In this document: piece by piece, positions 25,361 to 33,951 of the stretch
How the letters are laid out: every line of letters begins with the position of its first letter
Position numbering within the stretch: the first letter of the stretch is position 1
Assembly: GCA_016722575.1 (NCBI GenBank)
Contig: JADKIY010000002.1
Coordinates: 1,040,134-1,104,133 of the forward strand
Length of the DNA stretch: 64,000 nucleotides
Reading direction: 5' to 3'
Origin: Elusimicrobiota bacterium
Lineage (GTDB): Bacteria; Elusimicrobiota; Elusimicrobia; FEN-1173
The notes under the pieces: generated by a model
The model's database searches: none
Told to the model about the DNA's origin: nothing
The model's input: the letters and a program-made list of their open reading frames with translations, nothing else
Made by a program: the position numbers and the translations under genes

Positions 25361-26320
25361 ATGAATCCGCGCCTCAGCGTTGTCGTGCCACTGCTTAACG
25401 AATCCGAAAACCTTCCGGGGCTTTTTGAAAGCCTCCACCGGGGGTTGACCGGGTTGTCCGCCGAAATCCTTTTCATCGACGACGGCTCCCGGGACGGCAG
25501 CGCCGCCTTGATCGAACAATGCCAAAAAACGGACCCGCGGGTACGACTGATCTCCTTCGCGCGCAACTTTGGCCAAACCGCCGCTCTCTCCGCCGGAATC
25601 GAAAAGGCCCGGGGCGAGGTGATCGTCACGCTGGACGCCGACGGGCAAAACGACCCGGCCGACATCCCGGCGCTGTTGGCCGTTCTGGACCAAGGGGCCG
25701 ACGTCGCGTGCGGCTGGCGCCGGACCCGGCACGACCCGTGGCTCTCCCGCCGACTGCCCTCCGCCATCGCGAACCGGATTATTTCCTGGGTGACGGGCGT
25801 CGCGCTTCACGATTACGGCTGCACGCTGAAGGCCTTCCGCCGGTCCGCGGTCGAGGGCTTGCGCCTCTACGGGGAAATGCACCGCTTGATTCCCGTGTGG
25901 TGCGCCTGGCGGGGAGCGGTGATCCGCGAAATCGAAGTGCGCCACCACCCCCGTGCGCACGGCCGATCCCATTACGGCATCGGACGGACCTTCAAAGTCC
26001 TCCTGGACCTCCTGACCGCCAAATTCTTTTTCAGTTTCCTGACCAGCCCCAGCCACCCGCTCGGCGGTTTGGGCCTGGTGTTTTTGTTTCTCGGTTTCCT
26101 GGCGGGCCTCTTCCCCATTCTGGACAAATTCGTTTTCAATCATTGGGCGGTGTACCGTATCCCCTTCATGATTTTGTCCGTGTTCCTCGGCCTCCTGGGC
26201 ATGCAATTCCTGGCCCTGGGCGTGCTCGCGGAAATTCTGGTGCGCATTTACTACGAGAACAAAGGGGAAAAGCCCTACCGCGTCAAACGCGTCGTCCCCG
26301 ACGACGCCGGCCCCCGCTAG
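25361..26320 (+). CDS. Family 2 glycosyltransferase, polyprenyl-phosphate sugar transferase type
   Basis: The 319-aa protein has an N-terminal GT-A domain (SVVVPLLNESENLPGLF, FIDDGSRDGS, LDADGQNDP, HHPRAHGRSHYGIGRT) and two C-terminal membrane helices. This is the layout of DPM1/GtrB/ArnC-like enzymes that transfer a sugar to undecaprenyl phosphate on the cytoplasmic face. Its product could serve as donor for the GT39-type gene nearby, a common pairing; that link is inference. asnB follows after 5 nt, so the two form an operon. Confidence 0.92.
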   Translation: MNPRLSVVVPLLNESENLPGLFESLHRGLTGLSAEILFIDDGSRDGSAALIEQCQKTDPRVRLISFARNFGQTAALSAGIEKARGEVIVTLDADGQNDPADIPALLAVLDQGADVACGWRRTRHDPWLSRRLPSAIANRIISWVTGVALHDYGCTLKAFRRSAVEGLRLYGEMHRLIPVWCAWRGAVIREIEVRHHPRAHGRSHYGIGRTFKVLLDLLTAKFFFSFLTSPSHPLGGLGLVFLFLGFLAGLFPILDKFVFNHWAVYRIPFMILSVFLGLLGMQFLALGVLAEILVRIYYENKGEKPYRVKRVVPDDAGPR

Positions 26321-26325
26321 CCCCC

Positions 26326-28230
26326 ATGTGCGGCATCGTCGGTAAAGTCGCCTGGTCGGGGGCCGTGGACATTGCCACCCTCGAACGAATGAACGACCGC
26401 CTCGCTCCACGGGGCCCGGACGAAAAGGGCCTCTGGGTCAGCGGCCCCATCGGATTGGCCATGCGTCGCCTCAAAGTCATTGATTTGGTCGGCGGCCAAC
26501 AACCCATGTCCAACGCCCACTGTCCGGCGTCGGAAAAGGCCGGCCGCTTTCGACTGGTTTTTAACGGCGAAATCTACAACCACCGCGCCCTTCGCGGGGA
26601 ATTGATCCGCCGGGGCCACCGCTTCGCCTCCACCTCGGACACCGAAGTGCTCTTGCACCTCTTCGAAGAGGAAGGGGACCGGGGGTGGGAACGACTCCGG
26701 GGCATGTTCGCCATCGGGTTGTTCGACGAACGGCGCAATGTTTTGCGCCTCGTGCGGGACCGCGTGGGCATCAAACCTCTTTACTTCGCCCGCACGCCCG
26801 CGGGGTTTTCCTTCGCCTCGGAAATCAAAGCCCTGCTCGCCGACCCCGACACCCCGCGGGAGTTGGACGCGGCCGCCCTGAACGCCTATTTCTCTCTGGG
26901 GTACGTTCCCACGCCGGTGTCCCCCTTCGAGCACGTGCAAAAACTTCCCCCGGGCCGGATTCTCACGCTGGAATTAAAAACGGGCGCGGTGAATCAATCG
27001 CCCTATTACGAATTTTTTCCCCGGCCGCCCCAACCACGGCCCCTCGCGGACACCCTCGAAACCCTGGACCAATTGCTGTCGGACACCGTGCGCGAACACC
27101 TGGTGTCGGACGTGCCCCTCGGGTTGTTTCTCTCCGGAGGCTTGGACTCGGCCACCATCGCCCACTACGCCCGGGCCGCGGGGAAGACGCTCGACAGCTA
27201 CACCATTTTTTTCGGCGACGCCTCCTTTTCCGAACGGCGCGAGGCGGCGGAAACGGCCAAACGGCTGGACCTGCGCCACCACGAGGAGGAGATGCGTCCC
27301 TCGGCCGACGTCCTGACCCGCCTGGGGGAAATCCTGGACGAACCCCTGGCCGATCCGTCGGTCCTTCCCACTTATTACCTGTGCCGCCTGGCCCGCCGGG
27401 GCGTCACCGTGACCCTCTCGGGAGACGGGGGCGACGAATTGTTCGCGGGCTACCCCACCTATTTGGCGGACCGCTACGCGGCCTGGTTCCGCCGTTTGCC
27501 CGCCGCGGCCCAACGCTGGGCGGTCAAAATCGCCGACGCCGCCCCCACGTCCTTTAAACGGATCCCCTGGGACTATCGATTAAAAGCCTTCGTGCGCTCC
27601 GCGTCCCGCCCCCAGCCCGACGCCCACTTCGGCTGGCTCGAGGCGTTCCAGCGGGAGGAGAAGGAACGGCTCTTTACGCCCGACTTTTGGGCCACGGTCC
27701 AGCGCCACGACCCGGAACAAAGCTTCCGGGAGGCCTTTGAGGACGGACGCCACCGCCCCTTTTTGGAACGCCTCCTTTACCTGGACCAACGAACTCGCCT
27801 GCTGGATCAATATTTGGTGAAGGTGGACCGGCTCAGCATGGCCAACTCCCTGGAAGTGCGTGTGCCGCTCCTGGACAACGCCCTGGTCGAATTCGCCTCC
27901 ACGGTGCCCGCCAACCACAAAATCCGCGGCTGGACCACCAAATATCTTTTCCGCCGATTGATGAAAGACCGCCTGCCCGCCTCGGTCCTGACCGGCCAAA
28001 AGAAAGGTTTTTCCCCGCCCCTGGCCCAATGGCTGGCGGGGCCCCTCAAAGCCTGGGCCGAAGAACTGCTTTCACCGGAATCGCTGGAGCGCACGGGAAT
28101 CCTCCGTCCCGAATTCCCCCGGGCGCTTTTGGAAGAACACGCCGCCCACCGACGGGACAACCACCGTCGGCTCTGGGTCCTTCTGAGTTTTGTCCAATGG
28201 CACCGGGCCTACGGCTCCCCCGCCGCCTGA
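26326..28230 (+). CDS. asnB: Asparagine synthase (glutamine-hydrolysing)
   Basis: The start at ATG 26326 places the nucleophile Cys at position 2 (MCGIVGKVAW), which must be N-terminal after Met removal; the longer upstream frame lies over the GT2 gene. The 634-aa protein has the class II glutaminase domain (LAPRGPDEKG, NGEIYNH, TSDTEVLLHLFEE, RDRVGIKPLYF) and a synthetase domain with the PP-loop LFLSGGLDSATIAHYA near residue 270, SGDGGDELFAGYPTY and VDRLSMANSLEVRVPLLD. AsnB-like enzymes in polysaccharide clusters may amidate sugars rather than aspartate, so the substrate is open. Confidence 0.92.
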   Translation: MCGIVGKVAWSGAVDIATLERMNDRLAPRGPDEKGLWVSGPIGLAMRRLKVIDLVGGQQPMSNAHCPASEKAGRFRLVFNGEIYNHRALRGELIRRGHRFASTSDTEVLLHLFEEEGDRGWERLRGMFAIGLFDERRNVLRLVRDRVGIKPLYFARTPAGFSFASEIKALLADPDTPRELDAAALNAYFSLGYVPTPVSPFEHVQKLPPGRILTLELKTGAVNQSPYYEFFPRPPQPRPLADTLETLDQLLSDTVREHLVSDVPLGLFLSGGLDSATIAHYARAAGKTLDSYTIFFGDASFSERREAAETAKRLDLRHHEEEMRPSADVLTRLGEILDEPLADPSVLPTYYLCRLARRGVTVTLSGDGGDELFAGYPTYLADRYAAWFRRLPAAAQRWAVKIADAAPTSFKRIPWDYRLKAFVRSASRPQPDAHFGWLEAFQREEKERLFTPDFWATVQRHDPEQSFREAFEDGRHRPFLERLLYLDQRTRLLDQYLVKVDRLSMANSLEVRVPLLDNALVEFASTVPANHKIRGWTTKYLFRRLMKDRLPASVLTGQKKGFSPPLAQWLAGPLKAWAEELLSPESLERTGILRPEFPRALLEEHAAHRRDNHRRLWVLLSFVQWHRAYGSPAA

Positions 28231-28294
28231 AAGTTTACACCTCATTTACAATAAATTAGGGGAACCTTTTTCCCCCGGGGGTTAAACTTTCCCC

Positions 28295-30007
28295 ATGAAA
28301 AAAAGGACACACCGCTTCCGGGGATTTTTCGCGGCCGCCCTGTTCTTTTCGGCTTCCCCGCTGTGGGCCAAAACCTCCGACTGGGACAGCCCCACCCTTT
28401 GGACCGTCGACACGGACGACCAGAGTTCCTTCTCGGTTCGTCCGGTGGAGGGCATCGACGGCCTTCGCCTGGAGCTGAAATACACCCTGCTGGGGGCGGG
28501 CCACCGGTGGGTTCAGATGAAACGCGAATGGGACCCCACCGCCCTGTTCGACGGACGCCCCCTCACCTTCCTGTTCCGCGCCAACGGCACCGCCACCATG
28601 GAAATCAAGCTGGTCGACGAAGACGGATCCAATTTCATCTGCCGTTACCCGCTCAAGCGATACGGCGCCCGCTGGGAACCGGTCGTGCTCTACCGCGACA
28701 GCTTTGAATACGGCTGGGGCGGGAACGCCACCCTGGACCGGCCCAAACAACTGGCCATCGCCATCGCCGGGCCCGCCGAAAGCGGCACGGTCTACATCGA
28801 CGAAATCGGCCTGGGCCGCAAGGGACAGCCCGCCACCCAGACGCCCGACGGACCGCGGTTGGACCCCCGCCGCTTTAAAACGGGCTTCGGGTTCGCCGCC
28901 CGCCGGGACAAGGAAGCCCGTCCCGAGGACCCGGGCGTCCTGGCCTGGATGAAAGCGGTGCAGGACGCCGGCTCCCTCGAAGGCCAATTGCTACCCTCCA
29001 TGGAAGACAACCGCGCCCAGACCTACAACAACGCCCTGGGGGCGATCGTCTTTGTTCTCAAGGACGAACGGGAACGGGCCGAGCGCATCCTCGACTTTTA
29101 CGCGGCCGCCACCCGAACCGACAACGCCGACCCCACGCTTCAAAATTTTTTCTACAAGGGCGAACCCCGCGGGTTCTACCAGGACTGCCTGCTGACGGAT
29201 TCCACCGCGGGCGCCGCTTTTCACGCCCCCCAGGAGTCGGACCGGTGGATCGGCGACATGGCCTGGCTCCTGATCGCCTACGAATATTACGGCCGCCGCT
29301 ACGACTTGTCCCGGTACGAGCGGATCACCGGCCTTTTGACCGAGTTGCTGGCTTCCTATTATCAACCCACTCCGGTGGGCGGCTACATCCGCCACGGGTG
29401 GCGGCGCGGAGACACTCAATTGCACGAACGGGTCGGTCACCCCGAAGGCAACATCGATTGCTACGCGGCGCTCCGATTGGCCGGCCGGGACGACGTGGCC
29501 AACAACGTCAAGCGATGGTTGGACAGCACCGTGGGCGGCAGCCGCCTGCCGCTGGACTTGTACACCTGGCGGGTGCTGGCTCTCGGTAAAACCTACGAGA
29601 CCGCCCTCGCGGTCCCCGAGAACGATTTGCGTTTCCGCAAGACCCTCGTGATCGACGGGCGCAAGACCATGGGCTTCTTCCACGGGCCCGCCACGGACGC
29701 GAACAACTTTTGGACGGACGGCATCGGGCACATGGCCTGCGCCTATTACTCGGTGGGCGACGAGACCCGGGGAAATTTTTACGCCAACCAAATGGACGCC
29801 CTCTTGATCGACCGCGCCATCGGCGACAAGGCGACCCGAAGCCTGCCCTACACCGCCAACGCCGAAGGCGGATACGATTGGGTCAAAACCGACCGGGGGT
29901 TCCTGTCCTCCGCCGCCTGGTACATTTTCGCCAAGAACCGCTTCAACCCCTTCACCCTCCGGGTGTCGGTCCCCGCGGCCGCGGCCTACGCCGACCGCGG
30001 CCGCTGA
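28295..30007 (+). CDS. Secreted protein: carbohydrate-binding-like domain plus alpha-helical catalytic-like domain
   Basis: The 570-aa protein has a signal peptide (cleavage near PLWA|KT). Residues about 30-190 form a beta-sandwich-like region ending SGTVYIDEIGLG, typical of galactose-binding/CBM-like modules. From about 230 onward the sequence is helical, with many Trp/Tyr/Asp residues (MEDNRAQTYNNALGAIVFVL, DRWIGDMAWLLIAYEYYGRR, HPEGNIDCYAALRLAG, FWTDGIGHMACAYY). That pattern suits an (alpha/alpha)6 barrel such as polysaccharide-active enzymes carry. I cannot name a family. It is monocistronic between asnB and malic enzyme. Confidence 0.78.
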   Translation: MKKRTHRFRGFFAAALFFSASPLWAKTSDWDSPTLWTVDTDDQSSFSVRPVEGIDGLRLELKYTLLGAGHRWVQMKREWDPTALFDGRPLTFLFRANGTATMEIKLVDEDGSNFICRYPLKRYGARWEPVVLYRDSFEYGWGGNATLDRPKQLAIAIAGPAESGTVYIDEIGLGRKGQPATQTPDGPRLDPRRFKTGFGFAARRDKEARPEDPGVLAWMKAVQDAGSLEGQLLPSMEDNRAQTYNNALGAIVFVLKDERERAERILDFYAAATRTDNADPTLQNFFYKGEPRGFYQDCLLTDSTAGAAFHAPQESDRWIGDMAWLLIAYEYYGRRYDLSRYERITGLLTELLASYYQPTPVGGYIRHGWRRGDTQLHERVGHPEGNIDCYAALRLAGRDDVANNVKRWLDSTVGGSRLPLDLYTWRVLALGKTYETALAVPENDLRFRKTLVIDGRKTMGFFHGPATDANNFWTDGIGHMACAYYSVGDETRGNFYANQMDALLIDRAIGDKATRSLPYTANAEGGYDWVKTDRGFLSSAAWYIFAKNRFNPFTLRVSVPAAAAYADRGR

Positions 30008-30037
30008 CCCCCCGCCTCCCCCCCGTGACGATCGTCA

Positions 30038-30067
30038 TTGACAGGGCGCCTTGCGCCCGGTCAGAAT
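30038..30067 (+). promoter_or_regulatory. Sigma-70-like promoter of the malic enzyme gene
   Basis: A consensus TTGACA (30038-30043), an 18-nt spacer and CAGAAT (30062-30067) lie 53 nt before ATG 30121, with AGGAG close to the start codon. Confidence 0.6.
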
Positions 30068-30120
30068 GGAGGGGTCGTTAAAGCCCGGCCCCTTCCCGGG
30101 ACCGCCTCCAGGAGAATTTC

Positions 30121-31881
30121 ATGATCCCCTACCGATTGACCCGCGAGAAAACCGGCCACGTCGTCGTCGAAACGCCCTTGGCGGGGCAAATGTTGTTGGA
30201 CACGCCGTTGCTGAACAAAGGGAGCGGCTTCACGGAGCAGGAACGACAGGCCTTCGGGCTGGAAGGGCTGCTGCCCCCGCACATCTCCACCTGGGAAGAA
30301 CAATTGCTCCGCACCTACGGCAACTTCCAACAGAAAACCACCGACTTGGAGCGCTACGTGTTCCTTCTCGCCCTCCAGGACCGGAACGAAACCCTTTTCT
30401 ACGGCCTCGTGCAGGCGCATATTCAGGAAATGATGCCGATCATCTACACGCCCGTGGTGGGCGCCGCCTGTCAGCATTTCAGCCGGATGTTCCGCCGGCC
30501 CCGGGGCCTTTTCCTCTCCTATCCCGACCGGGACCGCATGGACGCCATGCTGGCCAACGTGGCCAACCCCGCCATCGACGTCATCGTCGTGACGGACGGC
30601 CAACGGATCCTCGGCCTGGGCGATTTGGGCATGAACGGCATGGGGATTCCGGTGGGCAAATTGTCCCTCTACACCCTGTGCGCGGGCATCCACCCGGCGA
30701 CCACGCTGCCGATCCTTCTGGACGTCGGAACGGACAATCCCGCCCTGTTGAACGACCCGCTGTATCTGGGCTGGCGCCACGAGCGGGTGAAAGGCGCGGA
30801 CTACGACGCCTTCATCGAGCGCTTCGTTCGCGCGGTGATGAAACGGTGGCCCCACGTTCTCCTTCAATGGGAGGATTTCTCCAAGGGCAACGCCTCCCGC
30901 CTGCTGGACCATTACCGCGACACCCTGTGCACCTTTAACGACGACATTCAGGGCACGGGCGCGGTGACGGCGGCGGGGATCCTGGCGGCGGTCAAAGCCG
31001 CCGGACGGCCCATCGCCGACGAGCGGGTGGTCATTTTGGGGGCGGGGTCGGCGGCCACGGGCATCGGCGATCAAATCGTCCTCGCCAAGGAAAAAGCCGG
31101 CGTTTCAGCGGAAAAGGCCCGACGGTCCCTCTGGCTGATCGACACCCAGGGGCTGGTCCACACCGGACGGGCGGAAATGGAAGACACCAAGAAACGGTTC
31201 GCCCAACCCCGGGAAGGCTTGGCGGGGTGGACCGTCGATCGGCCGGGGGAATATTTCCTGGCCGATGTGGTGCGGAACGTCAAACCCACCGCCTTGATCG
31301 GCACCTCCGCCCAGCCCGGCGTGTTCACGGAGCCCATCGTGCGGAACATGGCCCAATCCGTCGACCGGCCGATCATTTTCCCCTTGTCCAACCCGACCTC
31401 CAAGTGCGAAGCCCTGCCGGCGGATCTGCTCCGGTGGACCGACGGGCGGGCCCTGGTGGCGACCGGCAGCCCCTTCGCCCCGGTGGAGGTCAACGGCGCC
31501 AAGGTCAAGATCGGGCAGTGCAACAACGCCTACATTTTTCCCGGCATGGGGTTGGGGGTGGTGGCGAGCCGGGCTCGACGGGTGTCGGACCGGATGTTTT
31601 TCGCCGCGGCGGAAACCCTGGCGGAATTGTCCCCCGCGCTGGGGAATTTGGCGGCGGGCCTGTTTCCGGACCTGACGTCCATCCGATCGGTTTCCCACGC
31701 GGTCGCCCTCGCCGTGGCGCGGCAGGCCCAGCGGGAAGGGTTGGCCGATAAAATTTCGGACGCCGAGCTGGAAGAGCGGGTGTCGGCGAAAGTCTGGGTG
31801 CCGCGCTACGTTCCCTACCGGCGCGGGCAGGCGGCGGATTTCGTCAAAACGCCGGCCGGCGAACCCATCGCCCGCTCCTAG
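30121..31881 (+). CDS. NAD-dependent malic enzyme
   Basis: The 586-aa protein is the large malic enzyme type: IIYTPVVGAACQHFSRMFRR, VVTDGQRILGLGDLGMNGMG, LQWEDFSKGNASRLL, FNDDIQGTGAVTAAG, the dinucleotide loop VVILGAGSAATGIGDQIV and FPLSNPTSKCEA. It decarboxylates malate to pyruvate with NAD(P). The size and YTP motif fit the SfcA/MaeA branch rather than MaeB. The gene has its own promoter and ends tail-to-tail with the FecR gene, the two stops overlapping by 4 nt. Confidence 0.95.
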   Translation: MIPYRLTREKTGHVVVETPLAGQMLLDTPLLNKGSGFTEQERQAFGLEGLLPPHISTWEEQLLRTYGNFQQKTTDLERYVFLLALQDRNETLFYGLVQAHIQEMMPIIYTPVVGAACQHFSRMFRRPRGLFLSYPDRDRMDAMLANVANPAIDVIVVTDGQRILGLGDLGMNGMGIPVGKLSLYTLCAGIHPATTLPILLDVGTDNPALLNDPLYLGWRHERVKGADYDAFIERFVRAVMKRWPHVLLQWEDFSKGNASRLLDHYRDTLCTFNDDIQGTGAVTAAGILAAVKAAGRPIADERVVILGAGSAATGIGDQIVLAKEKAGVSAEKARRSLWLIDTQGLVHTGRAEMEDTKKRFAQPREGLAGWTVDRPGEYFLADVVRNVKPTALIGTSAQPGVFTEPIVRNMAQSVDRPIIFPLSNPTSKCEALPADLLRWTDGRALVATGSPFAPVEVNGAKVKIGQCNNAYIFPGMGLGVVASRARRVSDRMFFAAAETLAELSPALGNLAAGLFPDLTSIRSVSHAVALAVARQAQREGLADKISDAELEERVSAKVWVPRYVPYRRGQAADFVKTPAGEPIARS

Positions 31882-32663
31882 CGCGGTCGGGGACCGGGCC
31901 GGGGACGCGGACGCGCCGCGCCGCCCGGTCGGGGACCGCGGGCCGGTACCGGGCGGGGCTTCCCGTTGGGGCCCCATCGGCGAAAACGCAGGTCGCGGCG
32001 ATCGGCCGCGGGCCGGGGCCGCCAACCCTTCGCCAATCGGGGGCGTCGCTCCCTTAAAATTCCCAGCCGTTCCCGGCGGCCGGCCAGGGCCCGCAATTCC
32101 CGGGGCGCCCGGGGGGGTTTCCCCCGACGAACTTCCGTTTCCTGATTGGGCCCCACCCCCACCGGCGCCCCCTCGCCCCGAACCTCCACCCGCCCTTCGT
32201 CAAAAACGCCGACCGCGGTTTCCCCGGTGGGGTTCTGCGCCACGACCAACTCCGTGCCGCGCACCGCGGCCACGGCCACGGGGGTTTTGAATTCCATTTT
32301 TTCCCGCGCCAGTAATTTCTTAACGCTCGCCACCACGCTCCCCAGGTCCAATCCGAAGAGCGTCTTGGAGCGACGCAGGGAATGGAGCGTGAAATCCGAC
32401 GACGGGCCCAACTCCATCACGGTCTCCCCGTCCAGCGTGATTTCGGCGGCGCCGTCGGCTCCCGTGCGGACGCGGTCCCCGGCCTCGAGCGGCATGTCCT
32501 GGCCCTCGGCCAGGGCGATGGCCCCGTCGCCTTCCGGGCTTGTGACGGCCACGACGCCTTCGGTCCGCGTCAACCGCGCTTCCCGGTCCGCGGCCCAGGT
32601 CGAAACGGCCGCGGTGAAGGCCACCATCGTCAAAAAGGTTTTTTTCCAAGGCGTGCGATGCAT
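31878..32663 (-). CDS. Secreted FecR-domain protein with Arg/Pro-rich tail
   Basis: ATG 32663 is preceded by GGGAGGACAC and gives 261 aa with a signal peptide (MHRTPWKKTFLTMVAFTAAV, cleaved near STWA|AD). Residues about 30-170 are a FecR domain (GDRVRTGADGAAEITLDGET, VMELGPSSDFTL, VAAVRGTELVVAQNPTGET, VGVFDEGRVEV). The last 80 residues are strongly Arg/Pro-rich. Unlike true FecR, there is no sigma factor or TonB receptor beside it. It is more likely a periplasmic or envelope structural protein of the kind common in environmental Gram-negatives. Confidence 0.82.
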   Translation of the reverse strand: MHRTPWKKTFLTMVAFTAAVSTWAADREARLTRTEGVVAVTSPEGDGAIALAEGQDMPLEAGDRVRTGADGAAEITLDGETVMELGPSSDFTLHSLRRSKTLFGLDLGSVVASVKKLLAREKMEFKTPVAVAAVRGTELVVAQNPTGETAVGVFDEGRVEVRGEGAPVGVGPNQETEVRRGKPPRAPRELRALAGRRERLGILRERRPRLAKGWRPRPAADRRDLRFRRWGPNGKPRPVPARGPRPGGAARPRPRPGPRPR

Positions 32664-32744
32664 GTGTCCTCCCGAAGGTTCGGTTCGCCGGCGCCGCCAT
32701 TTTATAATGTCGGGAGCCCCGCGGTTCATCCCTCCGGTCAAACC

Positions 32745-32753
32745 TGATATAAT
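32745..32753 (+). promoter_or_regulatory. Extended -10 promoter element before nspC
   Basis: TGATATAAT (TG, one base, perfect TATAAT) lies 32 nt before ATG 32786. No convincing -35 or Shine-Dalgarno is visible. Confidence 0.5.
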
Positions 32754-32785
32754 GAGCGTCGTCGCGCACGACGGAATTCACCCCC

Positions 32786-33934
32786 ATGACCCTCGCCGAA
32801 CCCTCCATCGATCAGCTTCTCGCCGAGACCCGCTCCCGGCCGACGCCCTTTTACCTGCTGGACGAAACCCGCCTGCTTCGAAACCTGCGCGTGATCACGC
32901 GCCTGCGGGAACGCTCCGGGGCCAAGGCCGTGTTGGCTCTCAAATGTTTTTCCACCTGGAGCGTGTTCCCCTTGATGCGGGAACACCTGGACGGCACGAC
33001 CTCCAGCTCGCTCTTCGAGGCCCGGCTGGGCCACGAGACCTTCGGCAAGGAAACCCACGCCTACAGCGTGGCCTTCTCCGACGCGGACATCGAGGAAATC
33101 CGCCGGTTCGCCACCAAAGTGATTTTCAATTCGACGTCCCAGCTCCGGCGTTACCACGAGCGCGTTCAACACCTCCCCGTGGGCCTTCGCGTTAATCCCG
33201 GCGTCAGCCATTCCCACTTCGACTTGGCCGACCCCGCCCGGCCCCGGTGCCGCCTGGGGGCCACGAGCCCGGCGGACATCGACGCCGTCGCCGATCGATT
33301 GTCGGGCGTGATGTTCCACTGCCAATGCGAAAACGACGATTTTGAGAAATTCAAATCCCTCTTGGACCGCATCGCCGCCGATTACGGCCCGCTCTTGAAA
33401 CGCTTGGACTGGGTGAGTTTGGGCGGCGGGATTTATTTCACCAAAGAAGGCTACCCCGTGGACGACCTGGCCGAGGCCCTCCGGGAATTCTCGGCGCGCT
33501 TCGACGTGCAGGTCTATCTGGAACCCGGCGAGGCGGCCATCACCCGCACGGCGTATCTCGTCACGAGCGTTCTGGACCTCGTCCGCAACGAAGTGGACAT
33601 CGCCGTGGTCGACAGCGCGGTCGAGCCGCACATGCTTGATTTACTGATTTACCGGACAGATGCTAAGATGGACCTTCCCCCCGGCGGGCGTTTTCCTTAC
33701 ACGGTGGCCGGAAAAACCTGCCTCGCCGGGGACGTGTTCGGGACCTTTCAATTTCCGACGCCGTTGGCCGTGGGCGATCGCGTGGCCTTCGCGGACGCGG
33801 CGGGCTACACGATGGTGAAGAAAAACTGGTTCAACGGCGTGGCCATGCCGGCCATCGTCGTCCGCCGGCTCGACGGCCGGCTGGACCACGTGCGGCAATT
33901 CACCTACGACGACTACCGTTCGCAACTATCTTAA
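32786..33934 (+). CDS. nspC: Carboxynorspermidine decarboxylase
   Basis: The 382-aa PLP enzyme matches NspC (alanine-racemase-fold decarboxylases): TPFYLLDETRLLRNL, the cofactor Lys in VLALKCFSTWSVFP near residue 52, SSSLFEARLG, HCQCENDDFE, WVSLGGGIYFTKEGYP and LEPGEAAI. It decarboxylates carboxy(nor)spermidine, the last step of the aspartate-semialdehyde-dependent polyamine route. The dehydrogenase that supplies its substrate is the next gene, 17 nt downstream. Confidence 0.94.
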   Translation: MTLAEPSIDQLLAETRSRPTPFYLLDETRLLRNLRVITRLRERSGAKAVLALKCFSTWSVFPLMREHLDGTTSSSLFEARLGHETFGKETHAYSVAFSDADIEEIRRFATKVIFNSTSQLRRYHERVQHLPVGLRVNPGVSHSHFDLADPARPRCRLGATSPADIDAVADRLSGVMFHCQCENDDFEKFKSLLDRIAADYGPLLKRLDWVSLGGGIYFTKEGYPVDDLAEALREFSARFDVQVYLEPGEAAITRTAYLVTSVLDLVRNEVDIAVVDSAVEPHMLDLLIYRTDAKMDLPPGGRFPYTVAGKTCLAGDVFGTFQFPTPLAVGDRVAFADAAGYTMVKKNWFNGVAMPAIVVRRLDGRLDHVRQFTYDDYRSQLS

Positions 33935-33951
33935 GGGAGGGGGAGGGCGTC

